From Paenibacillus glucanolyticus NBRC 15330 (GTDB lineage: Bacteria > Bacillota > Bacilli > Paenibacillales > Paenibacillaceae), in NCBI RefSeq assembly GCF_004000885.1, contig NZ_BIMC01000009.1, positions 62,001 through 126,000 on the forward strand: DNA of 64,000 nt, given 5' to 3'. Below the pieces are notes generated by a model. The model saw nothing but the letters and a program-made list of their open reading frames with translations. It did no database searches and was not told the DNA's origin. How positions within the stretch are numbered: the first letter of the stretch is position 1; each line of letters starts with the position of its first letter. Shown here piece by piece: positions 19,364-29,405 of the stretch. Position numbers and translations under genes: made by a program.

Positions 19364-20978
19364 CGAGTCTCGTGTGCGAAAAGCCATCCGGCTGCTGGTC
19401 CAGTGGGAAGAGCACGGGATAACCGATATTGAAGAAGCAGCCAACGGGCTGGAGGCCATGGAGCTGATTCCGAAGCTCCGGCCAAACCTCGTGCTGATGG
19501 ACATGCTGATGCCGCTCAAGAACGGTGTCGACCTGATGGAATGGATTCACAAAAAATACCCGGATATCAAATTCATCGTTATCAGCGGGCATGACGATTT
19601 TGAATTCGTGCGCAACACGATCTGGTACAGCGGCACGGACTATATCCTGAAGCCTATCGAGGAGACCGTCATTAACCAAGCAGTCCGCAAAGCAACCACG
19701 GCCTGGAGGGCCGAAGAGCAGGAGCGCCTTGCGGCGCGGCAGCAGCATGTTCAGGTGAACGAGTACCGGCCGGTCTATTCGGAGAAGCTGCTGTCGAGCC
19801 TCATCGATGACAGGAGTGCCCACTCCCAGGTGATCAACCGTCTCAGGGACGAAGGCATCGTACCGGAGGACACGAAGACCATACGCTTGGCCGTCATGCA
19901 GATGGACAAGACCGATCATGCGCTTTTTAACCGCTTCGGCCGCCATCTGGACCTGCTCATGTTTGCCCTGCTGAATATATGCAATGAATTTCTGCAAAAG
20001 GACCGGACCGGGATCGCCTTCCGTCACTTCGGTTCTCCGCACCAGCTGGTTATTCTGTTGTGGGATCAGCTTGCCACGCTGCCTACGAGGCTTCAAGAGA
20101 TCAATCAGGGGATGCACCGCACCTTGTCGCGCCACATGCATTTTGGCATCAGTTCTGACGGCCGGTACCCCCAAGACATTCCCGAATTGTATGCCCGCAG
20201 CTCGGCTGCCCTTCATTCGCGTGATTTAACGTTGCTGAACCATTTCATCCATGATGGAGAAAAACAGCATCTCGCCGCTGCCGATCATCATAATGGCGTG
20301 CAGTTCAGCGGATTTGAAGATTCATGGAGGCTTGCTATCCTTAGCGGGCAACCCGGACCCATCGCCGAAGCAGTAGAAACCTGGATAGCGACCATCCGCA
20401 AAAGCGGCATCCTCACGCCGGAGCTTCTGGAGCGCTGGGACCGGGAAATTGAAAGATTCGCCAACCATGTCATTCATGAAGCTGCAAACCCTTCGTCTGA
20501 AACACTATTGAAATTATACAAAGAAGAAAGCGCCAACATGGAGCGGCCAAGCCCGGACAAGTATATATGCTCCCTGGCGGAGTGGCAGCAGCATTGGGGA
20601 GCGCTGATGAGCCTGCTGGCCTCGCTTGTGCAGTCCCAGAAGCAAACGGGTCAAGACCTGATCCATGACATTACGGCCTTTATCGAGCAGAATTATCAGA
20701 ACGATGTATCCCTGTATGATATTGCAAACCGTTTTCACGTAAGCCGGGAGTACATCTCCCGCAAATTCAAGCAAAAACACGGGATTAACATCCCGGAGCA
20801 TCTAAACCGGATCCGCATCTCCAAAGCCAAAATCCTGCTGCAAAACCCGGCCCTGAAGATGGCAGCGATCTCCGAGATGGTAGGCTTCAAGAACGAGAAA
20901 TACTTCAGTCTTGTATTTAAGAAGCAAGAGGGCATTTCCCCCAAGGAGTTCCGCAAGCTAACGGGCAGTTATACGTGA
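19341..20978 (+). CDS. Response regulator with AraC-type DNA-binding domain, YesN-type
   Basis: A 545-residue regulator. The receiver domain (1-120) has the acidic pair DDE, the phosphoacceptor Asp in VLMDMLMP, and K in YILKP. A middle region of about 300 residues follows. The C-terminal 100 residues form an AraC-type double helix-turn-helix (YDIANRFHVSREYISRKFKQ; KMAAISEMVGFKNEKYFSLVFK). ATG 19341 follows GGAAGGTGA; an earlier in-frame GTG-like start adds only six residues. It is coupled to the upstream kinase. The likely target is the promoter of the divergent importer operon. Confidence 0.93.
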   Translation: MKALIVDDESRVRKAIRLLVQWEEHGITDIEEAANGLEAMELIPKLRPNLVLMDMLMPLKNGVDLMEWIHKKYPDIKFIVISGHDDFEFVRNTIWYSGTDYILKPIEETVINQAVRKATTAWRAEEQERLAARQQHVQVNEYRPVYSEKLLSSLIDDRSAHSQVINRLRDEGIVPEDTKTIRLAVMQMDKTDHALFNRFGRHLDLLMFALLNICNEFLQKDRTGIAFRHFGSPHQLVILLWDQLATLPTRLQEINQGMHRTLSRHMHFGISSDGRYPQDIPELYARSSAALHSRDLTLLNHFIHDGEKQHLAAADHHNGVQFSGFEDSWRLAILSGQPGPIAEAVETWIATIRKSGILTPELLERWDREIERFANHVIHEAANPSSETLLKLYKEESANMERPSPDKYICSLAEWQQHWGALMSLLASLVQSQKQTGQDLIHDITAFIEQNYQNDVSLYDIANRFHVSREYISRKFKQKHGINIPEHLNRIRISKAKILLQNPALKMAAISEMVGFKNEKYFSLVFKKQEGISPKEFRKLTGSYT

Positions 20979-21224
20979 CCCGTCTAATTCACCTGCACCT
21001 TAAATTGAAATTTTTACTTGTAAAACCCGAGCATACCCAAGTGGATCGTCAGATTACGGCGCTTCAACAATTGAAAAAATTATTGCAACGTCAAATCTCT
21101 CAGACGTTGTCGAAAAGGGCAGGTTTGAGATCAGCAATCCATAAGAAACAACCCGAGTTGAATTCTGCTAAGATGTAGTTAATTTATAATGTAGATATCC
21201 CTCATAAACTAAGGAGAACTGAAA

Positions 21225-21800
21225 ATGAGAAAACTCGTTCTATTTCTGCACGCATCGCTTGACGGTTTTGTAGAAGGGCCGAATGGTGAAATGGACATTG
21301 GCTGGGTTTCCTACGATGCTGATTTGGAGAAACATGCGAAAGAAATTCTGAGTACTGCCGACACTGTCATTTGGGGACGTGGGACTTATCAGATGATGCA
21401 CAGTTACTGGCCCTCTGTGCCTTCGAACCCATCCGCTTCGCAACATGAACGGAATCATGCCGAGTGGATCGAAAATACAGCCAAAATCGTTTTCTCCACA
21501 ACGCTGGAGAAAGTTGAATGGAATAATTCCAGACTGGTGAAAGAAGATGTCGAGGAAGAGATCAATAACCTCAAACAGCAGCCAGGCAAGGATATGGTCA
21601 TCCTCGGCAGTCCTAGGTTCGCACACCACCTTATGCAGCTTGATTTAATTGATGAGTATAAAATTACGGTTTCTCCCGTCCTGATCGGTAAGGGATTGCC
21701 GTTATTCCAAGGTCTCAAGGAGAAAATTAATCTTAAGCTAATCGAAAACAAGACCTTTGATTCTGGAGCCATAGGTCTCGTTTACCAGACGGTAAGATGA
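21225..21800 (+). CDS. Dihydrofolate reductase-family (RibD C-terminal-like) protein
   Basis: A 191-residue protein of the DHFR/RibD-C superfamily, starting MRKLVLFLHASLDGFVEGP, with TVIWGRGTYQMM and MVILGSPRFAHHLMQLDLIDEY, which are the nucleotide-binding landmarks of YwjB/YyaP-like proteins. These are probable NADPH-dependent reductases of unknown substrate, not trimethoprim-type DHFR. ATG 21225 follows AAGGAG. A TATAAT lies at about 21184. It has its own terminator and seems unrelated to the flanking sugar genes. The 246-base gap before it holds no convincing gene. Confidence 0.85.
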   Translation: MRKLVLFLHASLDGFVEGPNGEMDIGWVSYDADLEKHAKEILSTADTVIWGRGTYQMMHSYWPSVPSNPSASQHERNHAEWIENTAKIVFSTTLEKVEWNNSRLVKEDVEEEINNLKQQPGKDMVILGSPRFAHHLMQLDLIDEYKITVSPVLIGKGLPLFQGLKEKINLKLIENKTFDSGAIGLVYQTVR

Positions 21801-21847
21801 CCTTGTCACTTAAGGTGATTACGTTAACGGGAGACGATAGCTCAATG

Positions 21848-21876
21848 AACCGCCTTTTCACAAAGGCGGTTTTCTT
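21848..21876 (+). terminator. Rho-independent terminator
   Basis: A perfect 10-bp stem (AACCGCCTTT, loop of 4, AAAGGCGGTT) is followed by TTTCTT, 48 bases after the DHFR-family stop. Confidence 0.88.
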
Positions 21877-21968
21877 ATGGTCACAAATCAGATTAGAATT
21901 TAACATAGACTTTTCCAAAAACGACCCCTATCCTATTTGCTTTTCACCAAAAAGTCCTCATGCTCTCT

Positions 21969-24002
21969 CTACCCCATCCGTTGCTCTAATATCATCACGC
22001 CTCGTGCCGGAACTTCGCAGGTATCCCGATGCTCCTCCCCTGTCAGCAGGTCCACATAGGTATCCCCGTCCAGGGGAACGGATTTGCTCTCTGGCATGTG
22101 ATTAAGCACGAAGGTGAATGCTTTATCTTCCTTGATGCGTCTTGTTACCTCGACGCCTTGAGGAGCCTTCAGGACCGGTTCAATGCCATGATCGTTGCAG
22201 ATGGTCTGCATCAGATCCTTCAGGAATTTGGGTTCCGGGCTTGTCGCCACATACCATGCTTTCCCTTGCCCGAAGGCGTTGACGGTTAACGACGGCATGC
22301 CCTGATAATAATCTGAGCCATATTCGGCAACAACCTCCGCTCCCTCTGTGTGAATCACGTCGCACAGAATTCCGCAGTCATAGGTGCCTTCCAGACGGCC
22401 CTGCCGTCCTCGCATCACCATCTGATTGTGCTGGCCAGGAAGCAGCGCGTCGATTTCCTCGGCCCAGATTCCCATGACCTTGCGCAGCTCTCCGGGATAA
22501 CCGCCCAGCGTCACCAGATCGTTCTCGTTCACAATACCGCTGAAAAAGGTTGTCACAAACGTTCCGCCTTGCGCTACAAAAGCCTCAACGCGCTCTGCGA
22601 ATCCCAGCTTCGACATGTACATTACAGGTGCGATGACTACCTCATACTTCCTGAAGTCCTCTTCAACGCTGATCATATCCGTCTGGATATGCAGCTGATG
22701 CAAGGCATCATAATATTTATGGACCTCATCCACGTAATGGAGGGCCACGGTCGGACCACTCGACAGCTCAATGCCCCATCGGTTCTCCCAGTCATAGATG
22801 ATTGCAACTTTGGCATCGGAACGGGCATCCAGAATTCGGTCCCCCAGCTGCTGCAGCTCCTTGCCCAGCTCCGCGCACTCGCGGAACACGCGTGTATGCT
22901 CATGGCCCACATGCTCAATGACGGCTCCATGATATTTCTCGCAGGCACCGATCGAGCGGCGAAGTTGGAAGAACATCACCGTATCCGCACCGTGGGCGAC
23001 CGCCTGGTAGCTCCATAATCGCATAACGCCCGGACGCTTGGCGGAGTTATACGGCTGCCAGTTCTGCACGCTTGGCGTTTGTTCCATCAGCATAAAGGGC
23101 TGTCCGCCCTTAAGCCCACGCATCAAGGCATGTGCCATGGCAGTATAACTGAACGGAGTATCCAGCGACGGGTAGTTGTCCCAGGATACAACATCCATCT
23201 CTTTGGCCCATTTGAAATAATCCAGCTCCGGATAGAAGCCCATCAGATTGGTGGTCACCGGAATATCCGGCGTGATCCGCTTCAATTCATCCCGCTCCAG
23301 CTTATAGCATTCCAGCAGGCTGTCTGACTGAAAACGGCGGTAATCCAGGGATATGCCCTGGAAATTGGTCCGGCTGCGGGACCACTCCTCGCTTAGAGCG
23401 TTAGGCACAACAATATCCTCCCAGTCATAGAAGGTGTGGCCCCAGAAACGGGTATTCCATGCCTTGTTTACGGCATCCAGCGTCCCGTGACGCTGCTGAA
23501 GCCAGGTACGGAATGCTGCTGCACAGTTGTCGCAGTAACAGTAACCTCCATACTCGTTCGATACGTGCCAGATCAGGACGGCCGGATGATCCTTATAACG
23601 CTTCGCCAGCTTCCCGGCCATAATCGTTGCGTATTTACGGTAGGTGAGGCTGTTCGGACAGGAATTATGGCGGCCGCCGTATTTGCGTTTCCGTCCTTCA
23701 TAATCGACACGCAGCACATCCGGGTATTTACGCGCCATCCAGGCCGGATGTGCGCCTGTGCTGGTTGCCAGACAGACGTACACTCCATTGCTGTACAGCC
23801 GGTCTATCGTCTCATCCAACCAGCCAAAATCATAGGTTTCCTCATCCGGCTGACTTAAAGCCCAGGCGAATACATTGATGGTAGCTACATCGATACCCGC
23901 CAGTTTAAACATGCGGTCATCTTCCTTCCAGACATCCGCATCCCACTGCTCCGGATTATAATCGCCGCCATACCACATTTTGGGTAACTTCTCGTTAATC
24001 AT
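21969..24002 (-). CDS. GH42 beta-galactosidase (copy 2)
   Basis: A 677-residue GH42 enzyme, collinear with copy 1 (12130-14169) throughout, with the same numbering of acid/base E150, nucleophile E307 and the Cys cluster (C115, C155, C157, C160). No signal peptide. ATG 24002 follows AAAGGAG at 10 bases. It lies 86 bases downstream of the GH95 fucosidase gene on the same strand with no terminator between, so the two are probably co-transcribed. This pairing suits stepwise removal of fucose and then the exposed galactose. Confidence 0.95.
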   Translation of the reverse strand: MINEKLPKMWYGGDYNPEQWDADVWKEDDRMFKLAGIDVATINVFAWALSQPDEETYDFGWLDETIDRLYSNGVYVCLATSTGAHPAWMARKYPDVLRVDYEGRKRKYGGRHNSCPNSLTYRKYATIMAGKLAKRYKDHPAVLIWHVSNEYGGYCYCDNCAAAFRTWLQQRHGTLDAVNKAWNTRFWGHTFYDWEDIVVPNALSEEWSRSRTNFQGISLDYRRFQSDSLLECYKLERDELKRITPDIPVTTNLMGFYPELDYFKWAKEMDVVSWDNYPSLDTPFSYTAMAHALMRGLKGGQPFMLMEQTPSVQNWQPYNSAKRPGVMRLWSYQAVAHGADTVMFFQLRRSIGACEKYHGAVIEHVGHEHTRVFRECAELGKELQQLGDRILDARSDAKVAIIYDWENRWGIELSSGPTVALHYVDEVHKYYDALHQLHIQTDMISVEEDFRKYEVVIAPVMYMSKLGFAERVEAFVAQGGTFVTTFFSGIVNENDLVTLGGYPGELRKVMGIWAEEIDALLPGQHNQMVMRGRQGRLEGTYDCGILCDVIHTEGAEVVAEYGSDYYQGMPSLTVNAFGQGKAWYVATSPEPKFLKDLMQTICNDHGIEPVLKAPQGVEVTRRIKEDKAFTFVLNHMPESKSVPLDGDTYVDLLTGEEHRDTCEVPARGVMILEQRMG

Positions 24003-24088
24003 ATTGGACTCAGCTCCTTTAAGATTTTAGATCCGGTATACATTCAACTCGAACGGTCCATTCATGAGCAGCCCTTGCCCTTGTTCGA

Positions 24089-26497
24089 TCAGGCCTTGTT
24101 GGTAACCGGCGTAATATAATAAGTGCTCCCGATCACCGTTTCAAACGCACCATTCTCCTGCGTCTTCACAACACTTCCGTCTTCCCTTGTAACGATAAGA
24201 GACTCAAGGTAATTCAGCCTGCAATGCTGACCATGGGTTGAGGTCAGGCTTGCCGAAATGAGAAGCCCCTGGCTCCATTCCATATTGATGATAAATCCGC
24301 CGCGTGCCTTCAAGCCCTTTACGGAACCTTCCCTCCATGCATAGGGCAGCGCAGGGAGCAGGTGCAGCTCCCCCAGATGACTCTGGAGCAGCATTTCCAC
24401 AAGTCCTGCAGTCCCTCCAAAATTCGCATCAATCTGGAACGGAGGATGATCTCCAAGCAGATTAGGGTGCATCGAGCGGGAAATCAGCATCCGGATATAA
24501 CCATAGGCCTTGTCCGACTGCCGGAGCCGGGCAAACAAATTAATGAGCCACACACAGCTCCAGCCCGTGTGTCCGCCTCCATTGCTGATGCGGGACGATA
24601 GCGTGCGATATGCGGCCTCCGCTAGCTGCGGCGTGCCTTGAAGGGTAATATCGGAACCCGGATAGAGTCCATATAAATGGGACACATGCCGATGACCAGG
24701 CTCTGCTTCCCGATAAGGCTCGCTCCACTCCATGAGTTTGCCCTCCCCGTCCATTCCGTAAGGGAGCAGCCGTGCAGCCGCCGACTCCCACTCCTCCCGC
24801 AGACCAGCATCCTGCCCCAAGAGCTGCGACGCTTCTATGCAGTTATGGAACAAATCGCGAATAATGGCCATATCCATGGTGGAGCCTGCAGACACGCTGC
24901 AAGGCACGCCTTCCGCGGTGAGGAACTGATTCTCCGGTGATGTTGACGGACTGGTCACCAGATAGCCTTTTCCGTCCTCAATGAGCCAATCCAGGCAAAA
25001 CAGCGCCGCTTCCCTCATCAACGGATATGCCGTTCCCCGCAAATATTCAAGGTCTGGCTGAAATTGATAACGCTCCCATAAATGCCGGCACAGCCACGCG
25101 CCACCCATGGGCCAGAAAGCCCACATCGCTCTCCCATCGCTCGGGCTTGCCATGCGCCATAGATCCACATTATGATGGGCAACCCATCCGCGGGCTCCGT
25201 AATGAATCTTTGCGGTCCGGCGCCCGCTCACGCTAAGCTCCCGAATCATCTGTATCAACGGCTCGTGACACTCGCTCAGATGAGTTGTCTCTGCCGGCCA
25301 ATAGTTCATCTCGGTATTGATATTCGTTGTATAATCGCTATTCCATGGCGGCTGTACATGCGGATTCCATATCCCCTGCAGATGTGCAGGCTGTGTTCCC
25401 GGCCTGGAGCTCGCCATGAGCAAATATCTTCCGAACTGGAACATCAGTGCCTCCAGTGCCGGATCCTCCTGCCCTTCCCTGTACGCTTTCATGCGCTCGT
25501 CGGTCGCCGCACTCTCTGTGGACCGCTCACAATCCAGGCTTTCAAGCCGAAGATCCACACGCCGGAACAACGCTTGATGATCCTTCACATGCCTCGCGCG
25601 CAGTTCCTCATATCCATGCTGTACCGCGTCCTGAAGTCTCTTCCTGCATATAACGGACGGATCGATTCCTCCATAGCCCGGAGAACGGTCGAAGCCTGCA
25701 AAATTCGTTGCCGCCGCAATCAGCAGGGTGACCGGGCCGCTCCCGTTGATGTGCATGCCACGGTCATCCACCGTCACCTGACCGCTGTCCGCCAAGGCCA
25801 GCAGCCTCATCTCATACCGTATGCCGAGCCCCTCTTCATAGAGTACCGACCCGGGATGATCGCCCTTGTAATTGTCAGCAATATGGGTTGGAGCATGTCC
25901 ATATAACACCAGGGACCCGTCTTCCGCACAGCGGCGTGTACCATGCCGCAGCGGAGAGCTCAGCCTGATATCCAGCCGGATGTCTTCGTTATTCGGGCTC
26001 GCACAGCGTATAACCGCTACCTGGTCAACGGCACTGATGAACATGTCCCTGGCATAGGTAGCCGAACCGCCGGACTGAAAGCGAACGGACGCGATCCCCG
26101 TATCCAAATCCAGTTCGCGCCGATATTCCGTCCGGTGGCCGTGAATTCCCGACTGTCTGATCAACAGATCTCCTAGCGGCAGGAAGGACTCCGTGCCCCT
26201 TCCCACCATCTTGTCCTCAATCAGCTCCTCCGCTTCCTTGTACTGCCCGGATGTGATGAGCTTCCTTGCGGCTGCCAAATGCCGTCGTGCCTCGTAATTA
26301 TTCGTGTCCCTTGGAAATCCGGACCAGAGTGTATCCTCATTCCATTGAATGCGCTCTTCCTCTACTCCCCCGAACACCATTGCACCCAGCCGGCCATTCC
26401 CGAGCGGGAGCGCTTCTTCCCACTTGGCTGCCGGTTCCCGGTACCATAGCTTTGAGGTCCATTGCTTCGCTGGATTCACTGTAAACGCTGGATTCAC
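24089..26497 (-). CDS. GH95 alpha-L-fucosidase (alpha-1,2-fucosidase type)
   Basis: An 802-residue glycoside hydrolase family 95 enzyme, normal length, with no signal peptide. The N-terminal LPLGNGRLGAMVFGG and WNEDTLWSG are family hallmarks. Catalytic-site equivalents of the Bifidobacterium enzyme AfcA are visible: NxN at N392/N394 in TNINTEMNYW, the Glu of SPENQF (E522), and D690 in DANFGG. GH95 inverts and releases terminal alpha-1,2-L-fucose, commonly from fucosyl-galactose; some members act on alpha-galactose. Start is GTG 26497 behind AAGGAGG. An 18-bp tandem duplication spans the start codon (see findings). Confidence 0.92.
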   Translation of the reverse strand: MNPAFTVNPAKQWTSKLWYREPAAKWEEALPLGNGRLGAMVFGGVEEERIQWNEDTLWSGFPRDTNNYEARRHLAAARKLITSGQYKEAEELIEDKMVGRGTESFLPLGDLLIRQSGIHGHRTEYRRELDLDTGIASVRFQSGGSATYARDMFISAVDQVAVIRCASPNNEDIRLDIRLSSPLRHGTRRCAEDGSLVLYGHAPTHIADNYKGDHPGSVLYEEGLGIRYEMRLLALADSGQVTVDDRGMHINGSGPVTLLIAAATNFAGFDRSPGYGGIDPSVICRKRLQDAVQHGYEELRARHVKDHQALFRRVDLRLESLDCERSTESAATDERMKAYREGQEDPALEALMFQFGRYLLMASSRPGTQPAHLQGIWNPHVQPPWNSDYTTNINTEMNYWPAETTHLSECHEPLIQMIRELSVSGRRTAKIHYGARGWVAHHNVDLWRMASPSDGRAMWAFWPMGGAWLCRHLWERYQFQPDLEYLRGTAYPLMREAALFCLDWLIEDGKGYLVTSPSTSPENQFLTAEGVPCSVSAGSTMDMAIIRDLFHNCIEASQLLGQDAGLREEWESAAARLLPYGMDGEGKLMEWSEPYREAEPGHRHVSHLYGLYPGSDITLQGTPQLAEAAYRTLSSRISNGGGHTGWSCVWLINLFARLRQSDKAYGYIRMLISRSMHPNLLGDHPPFQIDANFGGTAGLVEMLLQSHLGELHLLPALPYAWREGSVKGLKARGGFIINMEWSQGLLISASLTSTHGQHCRLNYLESLIVTREDGSVVKTQENGAFETVIGSTYYITPVTNKA

Positions 26498-26504
26498 TGT
26501 AATC
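26469..26504 (-). repeat. 18-bp tandem duplication across the GH95 start codon
   Basis: Two copies of an 18-base unit (26469-26486 and 26487-26504; they differ only in the last two bases). On the minus strand each carries GTG AAT CCA GCG, so the start codon and first codons are duplicated, giving the repeated NPA near residues 2-4 and 8-10. Confidence 0.8.
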
Positions 26505-26624
26505 CCTCCTTATTCCTGTTGATAAGTGTCTTCTCGAAGAGTTCTTCAAATCCTTCAACCCCCAACCGTATTTCTGCGATGAGCAAAAGGACGCAGCTAT
26601 ACAATCCCGGCCTTCAGATAGCGG

Positions 26625-26653
26625 CAAAAGGGGCCGCATGCAGCCGGCCCCTT
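26625..26653 (-). terminator. Terminator of the second sugar-importer operon
   Basis: A GC-rich stem, GGGGCCG/CGGCCCC, around an 8-base loop is followed on the minus strand by CTTTTG. It lies 17 bases after the binding-protein stop, before the GH95 gene. The T-run is short, so read-through into the hydrolase genes is likely. Confidence 0.65.
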
Positions 26654-26669
26654 CTATTCCCCTATTCCT

Positions 26670-28382
26670 TTAATCGTTCCAAAGTTTGACGCGGTCACGT
26701 ACCAGCTGGGTATATTCCTGTTCCATTTTTTCTGCACCTGCACTGTTCAGCTCTTTAATGAACTGATCATACAGCCCATCGAATTTGGCCGGATCGGCCA
26801 GAATAATTTCAGGAATGCGTTTGCGGGTAATCTCCTCCACTTTTTTGTAGGTAATATTGATATTGGAGTCGCTTGGTACCGGAATGTTGTAAGCCACGCC
26901 CCATGGCTTCACTTCGAATTCTTCTTGTTTCGGCCACAGGTCCTTCCACATTTCCACGCCGTAGGCCTTCAGCGTTTCCTTGGCGGATGGCGTATAGTTC
27001 TCGATGATGGTCTCCGGGAAGTTCGTTGTATAGTAGTTGTCTGTCGAATCCTTCACACCGTCGCCGTAACGAGGGAACATGGCATTGTACAAGCCGATTC
27101 CCGTTTCTTTGGTGAAGTTGGCATTATCGTAGGTTTTGCGCTCCTGCACGTCTTCCGGAATGACGCGTTTGCCGTCCACGACGTCGTAATGCTCGCCTTC
27201 AATTCCCCAGTTCATCAAAACTTGCCCTTCCTCTGAGGCCAAATAATCCAGAAACTTGATAATCCGAACAGGATCCTTCGCGGATGTCGTAATTCCCACA
27301 CCCCATCCTGCGACGTAGCCCGCGTTCTGGAACGTTGCATCCTTACTGGACTCGTCCAGCTGGATCGGGAATCTTGCATACGTGCGATTTTCCTTGCCGG
27401 CGGATCTCAGCGCATTCGTTGCATTGCCGAAGCCCCACTCCTGGTCAATGACACCAAGGACGCGGCCGGAGGAGATTTTAGCTTCGTATTGGTCCGTTTT
27501 CTGTACGAAGGTTTCTTTATCCAGAAGTCCTGTAGCGTTCATATGATTCAACCAGCGGAAATACTCTTTCTCCTCCGGGCGCTTGTAGTGCAGCTTCGCC
27601 TCCACCGTTTCCTGGTCGATATAATATTCACCGTCATCGGATGCGCCGGTCGCGATGAAGGCCGGATTGGTGACGGAGATCATAATTCTCCATCCGTCCG
27701 CATTCAGCGTGAGCGGAATCGTTGGCTGTCCGTCAATGGTCGGATGTTTATCGGAATAATCCTTCAACGCTTTCTCGTAATCCTCCACGGTTTTGAGTTC
27801 CGGGTATCCGAGTTCCTTCAGCACTTCATGCTGGATCTGGAACGTGCCGCCCGCATCAAGCATCTGATGGTCCACCGCTGCAAGTGTCGGAAGCACATAG
27901 ATAGCCTCGTCCTCGTTGCTCCACTTCAGACGGCTCATGTAGTCACCGTATACCTTCTTGATGTTCGGCGCATGCTCTTCAATTAAATCCGTCAAATCAA
28001 TAAACGCGCCGGAATCCACGAACAGATTGGCATCGCCCTTGGCAAATACCAGGTCCGGATATTCGCCGCTCGCCACCATCAGCGGAAGCTTCTGATTGGA
28101 GCCATCCACCGCGTATTCGGCCTGAATCGTAATGCCGGTCTTCTCGGTCAGCTTCTTGCCGACCGCATCCTGCATGTTAGCCCAATTCGCATTGGAATCG
28201 GCGCTGTAATACGTCATGGTCATCGGCTCAAGCTTCTCTTCCTGCTGCGTATCGCTTCCGCCACTGCCATCTTTGCCGCCGTTGGCGCTATTGCTGCTGT
28301 CGCCGTTGCCGCACGCCGCAAGAACGAACGTAGCCAGCATCATCATAGCGAGCAGCAGTGACAATCTCTGCTTGTGTTTCAT
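26670..28382 (-). CDS. ABC transporter substrate-binding lipoprotein (LipO/YtcQ-type)
   Basis: A 570-residue extracellular solute-binding protein. The signal peptide (MKHKQRLSLLLAMMMLATF) ends in a lipobox, VLAACGNG. The size is that of the large LipO/YtcQ receptors that go with LplB/LplC-type permeases, larger than the MalE-like protein at 14325-15611. It is the last gene of an operon with two permeases (28482-30368). Substrate is inferred from the locus: complex plant oligosaccharides. Confidence 0.9.
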   Translation of the reverse strand: MKHKQRLSLLLAMMMLATFVLAACGNGDSSNSANGGKDGSGGSDTQQEEKLEPMTMTYYSADSNANWANMQDAVGKKLTEKTGITIQAEYAVDGSNQKLPLMVASGEYPDLVFAKGDANLFVDSGAFIDLTDLIEEHAPNIKKVYGDYMSRLKWSNEDEAIYVLPTLAAVDHQMLDAGGTFQIQHEVLKELGYPELKTVEDYEKALKDYSDKHPTIDGQPTIPLTLNADGWRIMISVTNPAFIATGASDDGEYYIDQETVEAKLHYKRPEEKEYFRWLNHMNATGLLDKETFVQKTDQYEAKISSGRVLGVIDQEWGFGNATNALRSAGKENRTYARFPIQLDESSKDATFQNAGYVAGWGVGITTSAKDPVRIIKFLDYLASEEGQVLMNWGIEGEHYDVVDGKRVIPEDVQERKTYDNANFTKETGIGLYNAMFPRYGDGVKDSTDNYYTTNFPETIIENYTPSAKETLKAYGVEMWKDLWPKQEEFEVKPWGVAYNIPVPSDSNINITYKKVEEITRKRIPEIILADPAKFDGLYDQFIKELNSAGAEKMEQEYTQLVRDRVKLWND

Positions 28383-28481
28383 TGCTTTACCCCCTAATCG
28401 ATTTTTTAAATGTTCTGATAATTTTTCAAAAAAATCTATCGTATAACAGGACGCAAGCCCTGCTGATACCGTACATGAATG

Positions 28482-29390
28482 CTAGCTTTTCACAGCGCCG
28501 AGTGTCATGCCCTTCACGAAATACCGCTGCAGAAACGGATAGACGAGCAATATCGGAACCGTGACCACAATCGTGATTGCCATTTTGATCGATTCCGGCG
28601 AGACCTGCTTCACGATTTCCGCCATATTCTGCCCGGACATCATGCCGCTGGTTTGCCCCTGCGTGCTCTGCAGCACCTTCATCAGCTCGAATTGAAGCGT
28701 CGTGAGATGGGGAGCGTTACCGTTGTAGAGATACGTATCTAGCCATGAATTCCACTGCCCGACTGCCAGGAACAACGCGATGGTAGCCAGCACGGGCTTG
28801 CAAAGCGGCAGAATGATTCTGTAATAGATCGTAAAATCGCTGGCCCCGTCAAGCTTTGCCGATTCCTGCAGCGAGTAAGGCAAGCTGTCGATGAAGGAGC
28901 GGATAACAAATACGTTAAACGCACTGACCATTCCCGGAATGATGTAGACCAGAAACGAATTCATCATGTTCAAGTCGCGGATCAGAATGAACACCGGAAT
29001 CATGCCGCCCGAGAAGTACATCGTCAGTGCAAGAAAGGTCGACATGAACTTCCTTCCCTGAAAATCCATTCGGCTGAGGACATACCCCAGCATCGTTCCG
29101 CTAAGCAGACCAAGGAAGGTTCCTGCCAGCGTTCGAAGAATGGTGATTTTTGAACCGGTAATCAAGCCTTCGTATTTAAAGATCTGCACGTAGTTCTCCA
29201 GCGTAAACTCCCGTGGCCAGATGTAGATTCCCCCGCGCACCGTATCAACGGAATCGTTGAGCGATATCGCAAGAACGTTCAGGAACGGATACAGGGTGAC
29301 AATCATGACCAGCATCATAAATGTAAAATTGAAAATATCAAACACGCGGTCGGAGAGCGTGGGCTTGAATGCTGTTTTGGTTCGTGCCAT
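28482..29390 (-). CDS. Carbohydrate ABC transporter permease (LplC/YtcP-type)
   Basis: A 302-residue permease with six helices and the EAA loop QESAKLDGASDFTIYYRIILPL. The N-terminal DRVFDIFNFTFMMLVMIVTLYPFLNVLAIS is typical of the LplC/YtcP group. It lies 15 bases downstream of the partner permease and 99 bases upstream of the binding-protein gene, in one operon. Confidence 0.93.
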   Translation of the reverse strand: MARTKTAFKPTLSDRVFDIFNFTFMMLVMIVTLYPFLNVLAISLNDSVDTVRGGIYIWPREFTLENYVQIFKYEGLITGSKITILRTLAGTFLGLLSGTMLGYVLSRMDFQGRKFMSTFLALTMYFSGGMIPVFILIRDLNMMNSFLVYIIPGMVSAFNVFVIRSFIDSLPYSLQESAKLDGASDFTIYYRIILPLCKPVLATIALFLAVGQWNSWLDTYLYNGNAPHLTTLQFELMKVLQSTQGQTSGMMSGQNMAEIVKQVSPESIKMAITIVVTVPILLVYPFLQRYFVKGMTLGAVKS

Positions 29391-29405
29391 GCTGCTTCCC
29401 TCCCC

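Noticed and set aside
20975..21178. 67-codon frame between the response regulator and DHFR-family genes
   Set aside because: Lys/Leu/Gln-rich, no ribosome site, overlaps the upstream stop; possibly a fragment of a coiled-coil protein, but unsupported.
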